A stretch of 9,976 bases of DNA from an uncultured Bacilli bacterium (GTDB taxonomy: Bacteria; Bacillota_I; Bacilli_A; RF39; UBA660): positions 1 to 9,976 of the forward strand of contig CAKONT010000030.1 in NCBI GenBank assembly GCA_934097255.1, given 5' to 3'. Below, in pieces: positions 1 to 6,881 of the stretch. Both the position numbers and the translations under genes were made by a program. Each line of letters opens with the position of its first letter. The first letter of the stretch is position 1. The notes below the pieces were generated by a model that ran no database searches, had not been told where the DNA came from, and saw only the letters and a program-made list of their open reading frames with translations.

Positions 1-1736
1 CATTTAATATCAGGTATTTCATGTACTGGTAAATATAAATAATTTCCTAAATTTGTAAATAATAAAATTGTATCAAGTGTACTTAATTCATATAATCCTA
101 ACACATAATCATTTTCTTTTAAAAGTGGTTCATCACAATTTGCTAAATAACTTCTTTTTGACGTTCTTTTTACATAACCATCTTTTGTTACTAAAACGAT
201 AACATCTTCCTTAGCAATCATCATTGTATTATCAATTTTTATTTCTTCTTCGAAAAAATTAATCTCAGTTTTTCTTGGAACATCATATTCTTTTTTTATT
301 TTTCTAAGTTCATTTTTAATAACTATTTTCAATTCTTCCTCGTCATTTATTATCTTTTTTAAGCCTTCTATTATAATAGATAAATTTTTCAATTCTTCAT
401 CAAGTAAAGTTATATCTGTATTAGATAATCTATACAATTGAAGTGTTACAATTGCTTCTGCTTGTTCCATCGTAAATGAAAACTCATCTACTAAATTTTC
501 TTTAGCATCAGCTTTATTTTTACTAGCACGAATTACTCTTATTACTTCATCTAAAATTGAAATAGCTTTTACTAATCCCTCGACGATATGAAATCTTTTT
601 TTAGCATGTTCAAGATCAAATTTTGTTCTATTTAAAACAACTTCTTTTAAATGCGAAATATATGCGTCTATAATATCTACTATTCCTAATAGTTTAGGTC
701 TTCTATTAACAATTGCAACCATATTATAATTATAGCTTGTTTGTAATTCTGTATTTTTATATAAATAGTTTAAAATAAGATCTGACACGGCATCTTTTTT
801 TAATTCGACAACTATTCGAAGTCCATCTTTATCTGATTCGTCACGTACTTCAATAATTCCATCAATTCTTTTTTCAATACGAATTTCATCTATTTTTTTT
901 ACTATATTTATTTTTAATACTTCATAAGGTATTTCCGTTATTATTAAATTATTAGTTTTACTTCCACAAACAAGTTCAACCTTAGATCTTACAGTAACTT
1001 TTCCTTTACCAGTTGTAAAAGCATCTTTTATTCCTTTTTCGGAAGATACAATTCCACCGGTTGGAAAATCTGGTCCTTTTATTATTTCCATTATTGTTTC
1101 AAAACGACAATTTGGACTATCGATTCTTTTTATTGTAGCATCTATTACTTCACCTAAATTATGTGGTGGAATATTTGTTGCATAACCGGCGCTTATTCCT
1201 GTTGTTCCATTAACAAGTAAATTGGGAAATTTTGCTGGTAGTACTGTTGGTTCTAAAATTGTGTCGTCAAAATTAGGGGCAAAAAGAACTGTCGATTTAT
1301 CAATGTCTTTTAATAACTCATTAGAAATTTTACTAAGTCTTGCTTCTGTATAACGATATGCTGCGGGACTATCTCCATCTATTGAACCATTGTTTCCGTG
1401 CATTTCAATTAATGGATTTTTTATTTTCCAATCTTGTGATAATCTCACCATTGCATCATATATAGATGTGTCGCCATGAGGGTGAAAACTACCAATAACA
1501 TCTCCAACTGTTTTAGCACTTTTTCTATAAGGTTTGTCATAAGTATTATGTCCAATATACATTGCATATAAAATTCTTCTTTGAACAGGCTTTAAGCCAT
1601 CTCTAACATCTGGTATAGCTCTATCTTGGATAATGTATTTACTATATCTTCCGAATCTTTCACCCATTATTTCTTCTAAAGAATATTCATATATTTTCTC
1701 TAGTATTTTTTCTGTTGAATTTTTATCTTTCTTCAT
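1..1736 (-). CDS. parC: DNA topoisomerase IV subunit A, C-terminal part off the left edge
   Basis: ParC is the DNA breakage-reunion subunit of topoisomerase IV, which with ParE decatenates daughter chromosomes. 578 residues are in the window; the family is usually about 800. Read from the complement: the N-terminal DNA-gate domain has [18 protein letters not shown], a quinolone-determining stretch [10 protein letters not shown] (residues about 86-95), then [11 protein letters not shown] with catalytic Tyr129. The first blades of the C-terminal beta-pinwheel start near residue 510 ([11 protein letters not shown]). SQDWK and [11 protein letters not shown] favour ParC over GyrA, which reads DGQGNFGSMDGD there. 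The ATG at 1736 follows an AAAGG stretch and leaves about 10 extra N-terminal residues compared with S. aureus GrlA. The quinolone-contact serine is Thr90 here and the acidic partner is Asp94. The gene immediately upstream is rny, not the usual parE. The start is well supported; the end is unseen. Confidence 0.96.
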   Translation of the reverse strand, partial: MKKDKNSTEKILEKIYEYSLEEIMGERFGRYSKYIIQDRAIPDVRDGLKPVQRRILYAMYIGHNTYDKPYRKSAKTVGDVIGSFHPHGDTSIYDAMVRLSQDWKIKNPLIEMHGNNGSIDGDSPAAYRYTEARLSKISNELLKDIDKSTVLFAPNFDDTILEPTVLPAKFPNLLVNGTTGISAGYATNIPPHNLGEVIDATIKRIDSPNCRFETIMEIIKGPDFPTGGIVSSEKGIKDAFTTGKGKVTVRSKVELVCGSKTNNLIITEIPYEVLKINIVKKIDEIRIEKRIDGIIEVRDESDKDGLRIVVELKKDAVSDLILNYLYKNTELQTSYNYNMVAIVNRRPKLLGIVDIIDAYISHLKEVVLNRTKFDLEHAKKRFHIVEGLVKAISILDEVIRVIRASKNKADAKENLVDEFSFTMEQAEAIVTLQLYRLSNTDITLLDEELKNLSIIIEGLKKIINDEEELKIVIKNELRKIKKEYDVPRKTEINFFEEEIKIDNTMMIAKEDVIVLVTKDGYVKRTSKRSYLANCDEPLLKENDYVLGLYELSTLDTILLFTNLGNYLYLPVHEIPDIK

Positions 1737-1761
1737 GATTACCAACCTTTCACTAAATTTT

Positions 1762-1790
1762 ATTATAAACTAATTTTTACAAATTGCAAA
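1762..1790 (-). promoter_or_regulatory. Sigma-A-like promoter of parC
   Basis: On the complement there is TTTGCA (1785-1790), a 17-base spacer and a perfect TATAAT (1762-1767), about 25 bases upstream of the parC ATG. It lies between the rny terminator and parC, so parC appears to be transcribed independently of rny. Confidence 0.65.
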
Positions 1791-1834
1791 ATCTTTTTAT
1801 TTGCGCTTGATAAATTAAATATACTTATTTTGCC

Positions 1835-1865
1835 AAAAAAAAGGAGTGTATTTTCATAAACTCCT
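1835..1865 (-). terminator. Rho-independent terminator of rny
   Basis: In the rny direction, AGGAGT and ACTCCT pair, the stem continues past one mismatch with TAT/ATA around a GAAA loop, and eight T follow. The stem begins inside the TAG stop codon of rny, so there is almost no 3' untranslated region. Confidence 0.85.
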
Positions 1866-3420
1866 ATTTTGCAACTTCCTCTGCTCTTGTTTCACGAACA
1901 ACAGTTATTTTTATAGTACCTGGATATTGCATTTCTTTTTCAATTTTTTCTTTTATCTCACGAGCTATTTTGTGAGATTTTAAATCATCAACTTCTTCTG
2001 GTTTTACAATAACACGAAGTTCTCTACCAGCTTGAAGAGCATACGATTTATCAACACCATCAATATCTTTTGTAACATTTTCAAGTTGTTCTAATCGCTT
2101 AACATAATTTTCTAATGAATCGTTTCTTGCTCCAGGACGAGATGCTGAAAGTGCATCTGATACAGCAACAAGTGTTGCTATTACGCTAGTAGGTTCAGTA
2201 TCGCCATGGTGTGATGCAATTGTATTAATAACAACATCACTTTCTTTATATTTTTTAGCAAGATCAACTCCGATATCAACATGACTTCCTTCTATTTCAT
2301 GATCTATTGCTTTTCCAATATCGTGAAGTAAACCAGCTCTTTTAGCAAGCATCACATTTTCACCCAATTCAGATGCTAATATGCCTGCCAAACTTGCAAC
2401 TTCCATCGAATGATCTAAAGCATTTTGTCCATAACTTGTTCTAAAATGAAGTTTTCCAATAATTTCAGTAAGCTCTGAACTCATCTTAGTAATTCCAAGT
2501 TCAAAAAGAGCATTGTTTCCATATTCTATGATTTTCTTTTTCATATCTTTGACAGTTTTATCATAGATTTCTTCAATTCTTGTAGGGTGAATTCGCCCAT
2601 CTTTTATCAATTCTTCAATTGTTATTTTAGCAATTTCACGTCTTAAGGGATCAAATGATGAAACAACGATAACTTCCGGTGTATCATCAATTATCAAATC
2701 TACTCCTGTAATAGATTCTATGGTTCTAATATTTCTTCCTTCACGACCAATTATTCTTCCTTTCATTTCATTATTTGGAAGAGTAATTGTTGAAACAGTC
2801 TGCTCATTTGCTATATCCGATGAATATTTTTGCATAGCTGAAACAATTAAATCTTTAGCTAATTTATCGGCATTTAGTTTTGCTTCATCTTCACGATCCT
2901 TAATATAAGTGGTTATTTCGTTTGAAATTTCATCTTCGACCCTTTTCATAATAAAATCTTTAGCTTTTTCTTTATCTAATCCACTTATCCTAGAAAGAGT
3001 TTTTACTTGTTCTTCCTTTAATCTTTCCATTTCTTTTTGATCGTCTTGAATTTGATTTAGCTTTTGTTGCATTCTCTCTTCACGTTCATCTAATAATTGT
3101 TCTCTTTTTTGGTATATCTCGTCTCTTTTATCCATACTTTGTTCTCTTTGAATAAGACGATCTTCCGTTTCTTTAACCTCTTGTTTTTTCTCTTTTAGCT
3201 CTTTATCAAAATCTAATTTTAATTTATGTTGTTCTTCTTTAGTTTCAAAAAGCATATCTTTTTTCAACTTTTCCGCTTCTTTTTTTGCTTCTTCTAAAAT
3301 ATCTTTAAATTTTGCATTATTTTTTTTATTAATAATATTTATTACTAATAATGTTACTCCAAATCCTACAATTAATCCAATAACGATCAATAAAATGGAA
3401 AATGCGATATTATTATCCAT
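1864..3420 (-). CDS. rny: Ribonuclease Y
   Basis: Membrane-anchored endoribonuclease that starts bulk mRNA decay and processes RNAs in many Bacillota. The 518 residues match the usual length of about 520. Order: N-terminal membrane helix at about 6-31; long charged coiled coil at about 35-200; KH RNA-binding domain with the GxxG stretch [12 protein letters not shown] at 221-232; HD phosphohydrolase domain with the metal-binding pair His366-Asp367 in [12 protein letters not shown] and a further HHGD motif; conserved C-terminal tail. I start at ATG 3420 because GGAGG lies 5 bases upstream. A TTG in the same frame at 3432 overlaps that ribosome binding site and is unlikely to be used. It has its own promoter and terminator and looks monocistronic. 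The usual ymdB is not downstream; parC is. Confidence 0.98.
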   Translation of the reverse strand: MDNNIAFSILLIVIGLIVGFGVTLLVINIINKKNNAKFKDILEEAKKEAEKLKKDMLFETKEEQHKLKLDFDKELKEKKQEVKETEDRLIQREQSMDKRDEIYQKREQLLDEREERMQQKLNQIQDDQKEMERLKEEQVKTLSRISGLDKEKAKDFIMKRVEDEISNEITTYIKDREDEAKLNADKLAKDLIVSAMQKYSSDIANEQTVSTITLPNNEMKGRIIGREGRNIRTIESITGVDLIIDDTPEVIVVSSFDPLRREIAKITIEELIKDGRIHPTRIEEIYDKTVKDMKKKIIEYGNNALFELGITKMSSELTEIIGKLHFRTSYGQNALDHSMEVASLAGILASELGENVMLAKRAGLLHDIGKAIDHEIEGSHVDIGVDLAKKYKESDVVINTIASHHGDTEPTSVIATLVAVSDALSASRPGARNDSLENYVKRLEQLENVTKDIDGVDKSYALQAGRELRVIVKPEEVDDLKSHKIAREIKEKIEKEMQYPGTIKITVVRETRAEEVAK

Positions 3421-3425
3421 ATATT

Positions 3426-3431
3426 CCTCCA
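3426..3431 (-). promoter_or_regulatory. Ribosome binding site fixing the rny start
   Basis: TGGAGG on the complement, five bases before ATG 3420. It overlaps the only upstream alternative start codon (TTG at 3432), which decides in favour of the ATG. Confidence 0.8.
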
Positions 3432-3474
3432 ATTTATTGATATTTATGTTAAATTTATAATTAACACTACCCTT

Positions 3475-3504
3475 ATTTTAAAATCAATCACAGTATTATG
3501 TCAA
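3475..3504 (-). promoter_or_regulatory. Sigma-A promoter of rny
   Basis: On the complement there is a consensus TTGACA (3499-3504), an 18-base spacer and TAAAAT (3475-3480), giving a leader of about 50 bases before the rny ATG. This is the best consensus promoter in the window. Confidence 0.75.
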
Positions 3505-3518
3505 GATAGAATTAAAAT

Positions 3519-3544
3519 AAAAAAAATAGCATTTACGCTATCTT
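3519..3544 (-). terminator. Terminator after the SPETG surface-protein gene
   Basis: In the direction of the upstream gene, AAGATAGC pairs with GCTATTTT (one G-T pair) around a 6-base loop, followed by more T to make a run of eight. The stem overlaps the TAA stop at 3543-3545. It is the first clear terminator after the EIIB-like, kinase and surface-protein genes. Confidence 0.8.
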
Positions 3545-4124
3545 ATTCATACACTTTTTTATTTTTATTATTCAAAAGATAAACTCCAAAAATAAGAGAT
3601 ATAGAAACTCCTATATATAAAAGTGTTGTTTCAACACCTGTTTCTGGAGATTTAACAAAAGAACTTGCTACTGCTTTATAAATTTGGTAATTAAATATAT
3701 CAGAGCTATCAGATGTTTGTGTTGCTTTAACCCAAACTACATAATAATTATCTTTTTCAATCCCTGATGATGAAATTTTATTATCCTTTGCTTCTTTCCA
3801 CAATGAACTATCAGGATCTACAACAAGTGCTTCTTTTTTTCTTGTTAATTCGTCTTCCAAAGCCTGTTTCGAATCTTGATCAGATTCATTTGCTATTGCA
3901 TCTTCTATCGCTTTTATACTTTCAGCATCATCATTTGAAATATTTTGAATTTGATAATAAACGTTAGTAACATTAACTGAAAAAGAAATAGAAGAATCTT
4001 TATCATATGTTAAACTATCAGGCATCTTAACTGATGATGAAACTGTTGTTGATATAGCCGAAACATTTAAAACAAATCCCCCAAAAAGTAAAACAACAAC
4101 TAATAAATACCAGATTTTTTTCAT
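3543..4124 (-). CDS. Small secreted protein with SPETG sortase-type sorting signal
   Basis: 193-residue secreted protein, function not recognised. Seen: signal peptide with basic MKKIW and a hydrophobic core, likely cut after VSA (residue 23); a beta-rich region (about 24-60); a charged helical segment with coiled-coil character (about 63-95); another beta-rich stretch (about 120-155); then SPETG at 159-163, a hydrophobic span and the basic tail NKNKK. That C-terminal layout (motif, helix, positive tail, about 30 residues) is the sortase sorting-signal design, with Ser in place of Leu in LPXTG. I start at ATG 4124 because it begins the signal peptide; the ribosome binding site is weak (GTGAGA) and an in-frame GTG lies 12 bases upstream. 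The kinase gene ends 66 bases upstream with no strong terminator between, so co-transcription is possible. It could instead be retained as a membrane protein. Confidence 0.8.
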   Translation of the reverse strand: MKKIWYLLVVVLLFGGFVLNVSAISTTVSSSVKMPDSLTYDKDSSISFSVNVTNVYYQIQNISNDDAESIKAIEDAIANESDQDSKQALEDELTRKKEALVVDPDSSLWKEAKDNKISSSGIEKDNYYVVWVKATQTSDSSDIFNYQIYKAVASSFVKSPETGVETTLLYIGVSISLIFGVYLLNNKNKKVYE

Positions 4125-4190
4125 ATTAAGTCTCACTTCCCTACTATCTAAATAATACAATAAAAATGTTCAAAATAACAGATTTTTTCT

Positions 4191-5438
4191 TTAATTAACA
4201 CAATCTTTACGTAAAGTAATAATAACTTTTGTTCCCTTGTTTAGCAAAGAAAAATATTCAAGACTTCCATTATGAGCTAATATTATTTCATTAGATAAAC
4301 TAACACCAAGTCCAGTTCCTGATTTTTTTGTTGTATAAAAAGCATCTTTTACTTTTTCTAACACACTACTTTCCATACCACAACCATTATCACTTATGAT
4401 AATAAACACTTTATTTTTCTTATTTTTTAAAGAAATATCTATTATACCATTATTATGATCAATTGCTTCAATACTATTCTTTATTATGTTAATTAATACT
4501 TGTTTTAATTTATTATAATCACCATTTATATATATTTCCTCGTTTTTATAATTAGTTATTAATTTAATATTTTCCTTTTTTAATAATTGTTCAACAACAA
4601 ATACTGTATCATCTAAAAGCAAAGTTAAATCAAGTTCTTCCTTTACAATTTTTATTTTTGTATAATTTAAAAAATCATCCATTAAATTTAAAGTTCTACT
4701 AATTTCACTTTTAATAATTGGAACATACTTTGATATTTTTTCTTTATCGTTTAAATCCATCATATCTAAATATCCTTTACAAACTGCAATCGGATTTTTT
4801 ATTTCATGAGTTATTTTAAAAAGAGAATCTCTAAGTTTTTTCTCTTGTTCTAATTCTTTTAAAACTTTATTTAAAGATAATAACTGTTCCCCTTTTTTCA
4901 ATAATTTTATATTTAAATCCGCTACTAAGTAAAACATTAAAAGAAGAAGAAATATTTTTAAAACGATAAGAATAAAATTACTTTCATTAGGTAACAAATA
5001 AAATATTTCAAAAGATAAAACAATTCCTTTTACAAACATAAAAGTAATAAGAAAAAAATCGTCATCTTTTTTAATATTTTTTGTAAGAGTAAAAAAGATA
5101 ATATAAAAAAGATATTCAAATAAAATAAAAAGAAAAGGTAGATTATAACTACTAACAGTAAATATTATTATCATAATTGATATAATAATAGAACAAATAA
5201 ATCTTTTTCTTAAATAACTTATAATAAGAGGAATATTAATTATTAATAATGCAATTATTCCCCCACAATTATCATTAAATCTTATAAGTAAATATATAGA
5301 GGTTACAAGCATTAAATCCAAAAAATATTGATTAACTATTTTCTTAGAATTATTTATATAAGCAACATAAAGTAAATAAACAAAAGCTGGAAAAAGTACT
5401 ATTATTACAATGTAAATTAATTCATCAAAAAAACACAT
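4191..5438 (-). CDS. KinB-like multi-pass sensor histidine kinase
   Basis: 415-residue membrane histidine kinase. Residues 1-175 hold six or seven hydrophobic helices (about 7-27, 38-54, 60-75, 80-97, 101-118, 129-148, 154-174) with short loops and no large sensor domain. A linker helix (about 175-205) leads to the H box FKITHEIKNP with phospho-acceptor His211, N box NIIKNSIEAI (317-326), G1 DNGCGM (350-355) and G2 GTGLG (374-378). The 5-7 helix plus HisKA/HATPase layout, and details such as KLKQVLINIIKNSIEA, closely resemble B. subtilis KinB, a sporulation kinase that feeds the Spo0F/Spo0B/Spo0A phosphorelay (from memory, not an alignment run). No response regulator is adjacent, as expected of a phosphorelay kinase. 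AAAGG lies 9 bases before ATG 5438. A candidate Spo0A box lies just upstream. The KinB-like role is inference; the kinase assignment is firm. Confidence 0.92.
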   Translation of the reverse strand: MCFFDELIYIVIIVLFPAFVYLLYVAYINNSKKIVNQYFLDLMLVTSIYLLIRFNDNCGGIIALLIINIPLIISYLRKRFICSIIISIMIIIFTVSSYNLPFLFILFEYLFYIIFFTLTKNIKKDDDFFLITFMFVKGIVLSFEIFYLLPNESNFILIVLKIFLLLLMFYLVADLNIKLLKKGEQLLSLNKVLKELEQEKKLRDSLFKITHEIKNPIAVCKGYLDMMDLNDKEKISKYVPIIKSEISRTLNLMDDFLNYTKIKIVKEELDLTLLLDDTVFVVEQLLKKENIKLITNYKNEEIYINGDYNKLKQVLINIIKNSIEAIDHNNGIIDISLKNKKNKVFIIISDNGCGMESSVLEKVKDAFYTTKKSGTGLGVSLSNEIILAHNGSLEYFSLLNKGTKVIITLRKDCVN

Positions 5439-5457
5439 ATTACCATCCCTTTACTTC

Positions 5458-5485
5458 ATTATCGTAATATATGTTTTTGTCGAAT
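5458..5485 (-). promoter_or_regulatory. Candidate Spo0A box and promoter upstream of the kinase gene
   Basis: TTTGTCGAAT on the plus strand (5476-5485) contains TGTCGAA (5478-5484), the core of the B. subtilis Spo0A box. On the complement a GATAAT (5458-5463) could be a -10, which would place the box about -27 to -33, overlapping the -35 as at Spo0A-activated promoters. That start point would leave almost no leader in front of the ribosome binding site. An alternative -10, TATATT (5466-5471), would put the box in the spacer, a repressing position. A 7-mer of this composition is expected by chance about once per window, so the position, not the match alone, is the argument. Confidence 0.45.
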
Positions 5486-5519
5486 ATTGTCTTTTTTTGT
5501 ATTAAATAAACTAAATTTG

Positions 5520-5831
5520 TTATTTTATGTCATCTATATATTTTTTAAGTTGTTTAGAATCGCTTCCTAAAATAATTTTTAACTTATTGTCCATTTCAAC
5601 TATTCCTTTAGCTCCTAGTGCTTTAATTGCTTCCTTATCAACTAATGAAATATCGTTTAAAGTTACAATAAATCTTGATAAATTAGTTTCCGTATCAATA
5701 ATATTTTCTTTTCCACCGAGATATTCTACTAATTTATTCAAATCAAGTTTAACATCCTTCTTATTTAGCTTTAATACAGCAAGAAGAAATATTAATAATA
5801 CAACACATATAACTATATATTGCCAAGTCAT
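5520..5831 (-). CDS. Membrane-anchored PTS EIIB-like domain lacking the active-site cysteine
   Basis: 103 residues: one N-terminal membrane helix (about 4-21), a short basic linker, then a glucose-family PTS EIIB fold (about 29-102) recognisable from LVEYLGGKENI, the strand SRFIVTLND, SLVDKEAIKALGAKGIVEM and KIILGS. In catalytic EIIB domains the phosphorylated cysteine sits in a CxTRLR-like stretch. Here the equivalent is NLSRFI, so Asn50 replaces the cysteine, and the protein has no other cysteine in the domain (its only one, Cys9, is in the membrane helix). It cannot carry phosphate in the usual way, and there is no EIIC. AGGAGG lies 10 bases before ATG 5831. It reads towards the KinB-like kinase 81 bases downstream with no terminator visible. 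A sensory or scaffolding role is inference. An EIIB-annotated membrane protein of unknown role is the safe description. Confidence 0.85.
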   Translation of the reverse strand: MTWQYIVICVVLLIFLLAVLKLNKKDVKLDLNKLVEYLGGKENIIDTETNLSRFIVTLNDISLVDKEAIKALGAKGIVEMDNKLKIILGSDSKQLKKYIDDIK

Positions 5832-5871
5832 TTTTAATCATCCTCCTAAAATATAAAAAGTTCTTAATATA

Positions 5872-5900
5872 ATTATACTATCAAATATAAAATTATGAAA
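5872..5900 (-). promoter_or_regulatory. Possible promoter of the EIIB-like gene
   Basis: A perfect TATAAT on the complement (5872-5877) lies about 40 bases upstream of the ATG at 5831. The -35 region (5895-5900, TTTCAT) is a poor match, so either an activator or another sigma factor may be needed. Confidence 0.35.
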
Positions 5901-5941
5901 GTCTTTTTAAAGGTAGTTATTTCAAGATAAAAACAAAATTG

Positions 5942-5995
5942 TGATTTTTAGGTATTATTATTACATATCACTTCTTTTTTTGAATAATTTATAAT
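5942..5995 (+). promoter_or_regulatory. Possible promoter region of the coat-protein pair
   Basis: Two overlapping candidates. TGATTTTT (5942-5949), 14 bases, then CATATCAC (5964-5971) loosely resembles a mother-cell sigma-E promoter (ATATTT and CATACA-type elements). TATAAT (5990-5995) is a perfect sigma-A -10 but lacks a matching -35. Coat genes are normally read by sigma-E or sigma-K; the sequence alone does not decide. Confidence 0.25.
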
Positions 5996-6006
5996 AGAAA
6001 TAAATA

Positions 6007-6013
6007 AAAGGAG
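6007..6013 (+). promoter_or_regulatory. Ribosome binding site fixing the first coat gene start
   Basis: AAAGGAG, 8 bases before ATG 6022. An in-frame GTG at 6013 overlaps this site and is therefore unlikely to be the start. Confidence 0.8.
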
Positions 6014-6021
6014 TGGAATAT

Positions 6022-6417
6022 ATGAACAATAATTGTTGTTTTACAAATATTTTAAGTACAATAGAAATGTTACAATGTCAATCAGTAAAATGCGATGATG
6101 TCCCATCTACTTGTGATAGACCTTTTCTTGGAAATATAACACAAGCTTATTTGTATAACACAAGGCCAGTAACTTTTTATAATTCAAACAATCAACTTTT
6201 AACAATGCCATATAGTTTAAATGATGCTGAGAGCACAACTTCTGTATTTAGAGTTGAAAAAGTAAATAATTGCTGTGTTACTTGTCGTTGCTTAGCTAAA
6301 AATCCAGATGAATCTAGTGAACAACCCTATATTGCAACTAATTCATTTTTCACATTAAATACTAATTGTATTTGTTGTCTTAGTTGCTTAGCTGATACTT
6401 TTGTTGATTGCATTTAG
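6022..6417 (+). CDS. CotZ/CotY/ExsY-family cysteine-rich spore coat protein (first of pair)
   Basis: 131 residues with 14 cysteines (about 11%). It carries the family's landmarks in order: N-terminal helix ILSTIEMLQ, CDRPFLG, YNTRPVTFY, VFRVEKVNNCCVTCRCL, a strand-rich stretch, and a C-terminal cysteine cluster ending in CL. B. cereus ExsY/CotY and B. subtilis CotZ/CotY share the layout PFLG, NTRPF, FRVE, cysteine and ECxxCL-like tail (family comparison from memory). Those proteins build the outermost crust or exosporium of the spore as self-assembling, disulphide-linked two-dimensional arrays in the mother cell. No signal peptide is present, as expected. The start is ATG 6022 after AAAGGAG. 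TAG stop, then 15 bases to the paralogue, so the two are almost certainly one transcript. A non-spore surface role is possible but less likely. Confidence 0.88.
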   Translation: MNNNCCFTNILSTIEMLQCQSVKCDDVPSTCDRPFLGNITQAYLYNTRPVTFYNSNNQLLTMPYSLNDAESTTSVFRVEKVNNCCVTCRCLAKNPDESSEQPYIATNSFFTLNTNCICCLSCLADTFVDCI

Positions 6418-6432
6418 AAAGGAGGTATAAGT

Positions 6433-6840
6433 ATGTGCTGTGATAATAATACGACGTGCGATAACTGCTTTGATTCAATAATTAATACTATTTTGACTTT
6501 GCAAGATGTAAATATATGTAAAGATGATTGTAGTGGATGTGACAAACCTTTTTTAGGAGGAGGAAGTAATTGTATTTTATATAATACAAGACCATTAACA
6601 TTCTATACTTGTCGTGATAATACTTTGTGGCAAATGCCATATAACGATAATAATGACATGACTTCTGCTTTTAGATTAGAAAAAAAAGATGGATGTTGCG
6701 TTACTTGTCGTTGTTTAGCACCTAATACAGATCAAGAAAGTGAATTCCCATATATCGCAACAAATAGATTTTTTACAATCAATTTAAACTGTGTGGGATC
6801 AATTCAATGTCTAGAAGATACTTATGTTGCTTGTATTTAA
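6433..6840 (+). CDS. CotZ/CotY/ExsY-family cysteine-rich spore coat protein (second of pair)
   Basis: 135 residues with 16 cysteines (about 12%), a clear tandem paralogue of the preceding gene. Shared stretches are CDxPFLG, YNTRPxTFY, MPY, FRxEK, CCVTCRCLA, PYIATNxFFT and the ending CLxDTxVxCI. It differs in a cysteine-rich N-terminus (MCCDNNTTCDNC), an extra SGC pair before PFLG and a tryptophan (TGG codon) in LWQMPY. By family analogy it is a structural unit of the spore's outer crust or exosporium, able to cross-link through disulphides. A strong AAAGGAGG (6418-6425) sits 7 bases before ATG 6433. The gene ends inside the stem of a shared bidirectional terminator. Divergence between the two copies suggests two distinct subunits, as with ExsY/CotY and CotY/CotZ in Bacillus, though whether this is an independent duplication is not known. 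Confidence 0.88.
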   Translation: MCCDNNTTCDNCFDSIINTILTLQDVNICKDDCSGCDKPFLGGGSNCILYNTRPLTFYTCRDNTLWQMPYNDNNDMTSAFRLEKKDGCCVTCRCLAPNTDQESEFPYIATNRFFTINLNCVGSIQCLEDTYVACI

Positions 6841-6881
6841 ATAAAAAAAATTGGAAAAAAATCCAATTTTTTTTATTTAAA
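6836..6881. terminator. Bidirectional terminator shared by converging genes
   Basis: A perfect 20-bp stem (6836-6855 with 6862-6881) encloses a 6-base A loop. The core TTGGA/TCCAA is flanked by eight A on one side and eight T on the other, so it ends transcription from either direction. The TAA of the coat gene (6838-6840) and the stop of the converging gene (6877-6879) sit at exactly mirrored positions within the stem. Confidence 0.92.

Noticed and set aside
804..810. Second Spo0A-box core (TTCGACA, complement TGTCGAA)
   Set aside because: It lies deep inside the parC coding region, in a conserved protein stretch (VVELKK), with no promoter context.
2720..2908. Open frame on the plus strand opposite rny
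   Set aside because: It is antisense to the KH-domain coding region of a well-conserved gene, has no ribosome binding site and gives a low-complexity protein; the same applies to plus-strand frames at 3767-3967 and 5527-5856.
4125..4160. Upstream in-frame extension of the SPETG protein
   Set aside because: The extension would put 12 charged and polar residues before a textbook signal peptide; ATG 4124 fits secretion better.
4125..4190. Terminator between the kinase and the SPETG gene
   Set aside because: Only a 4-bp TGTT/AACA pairing with imperfect A/T flanks can be drawn; too weak to call.
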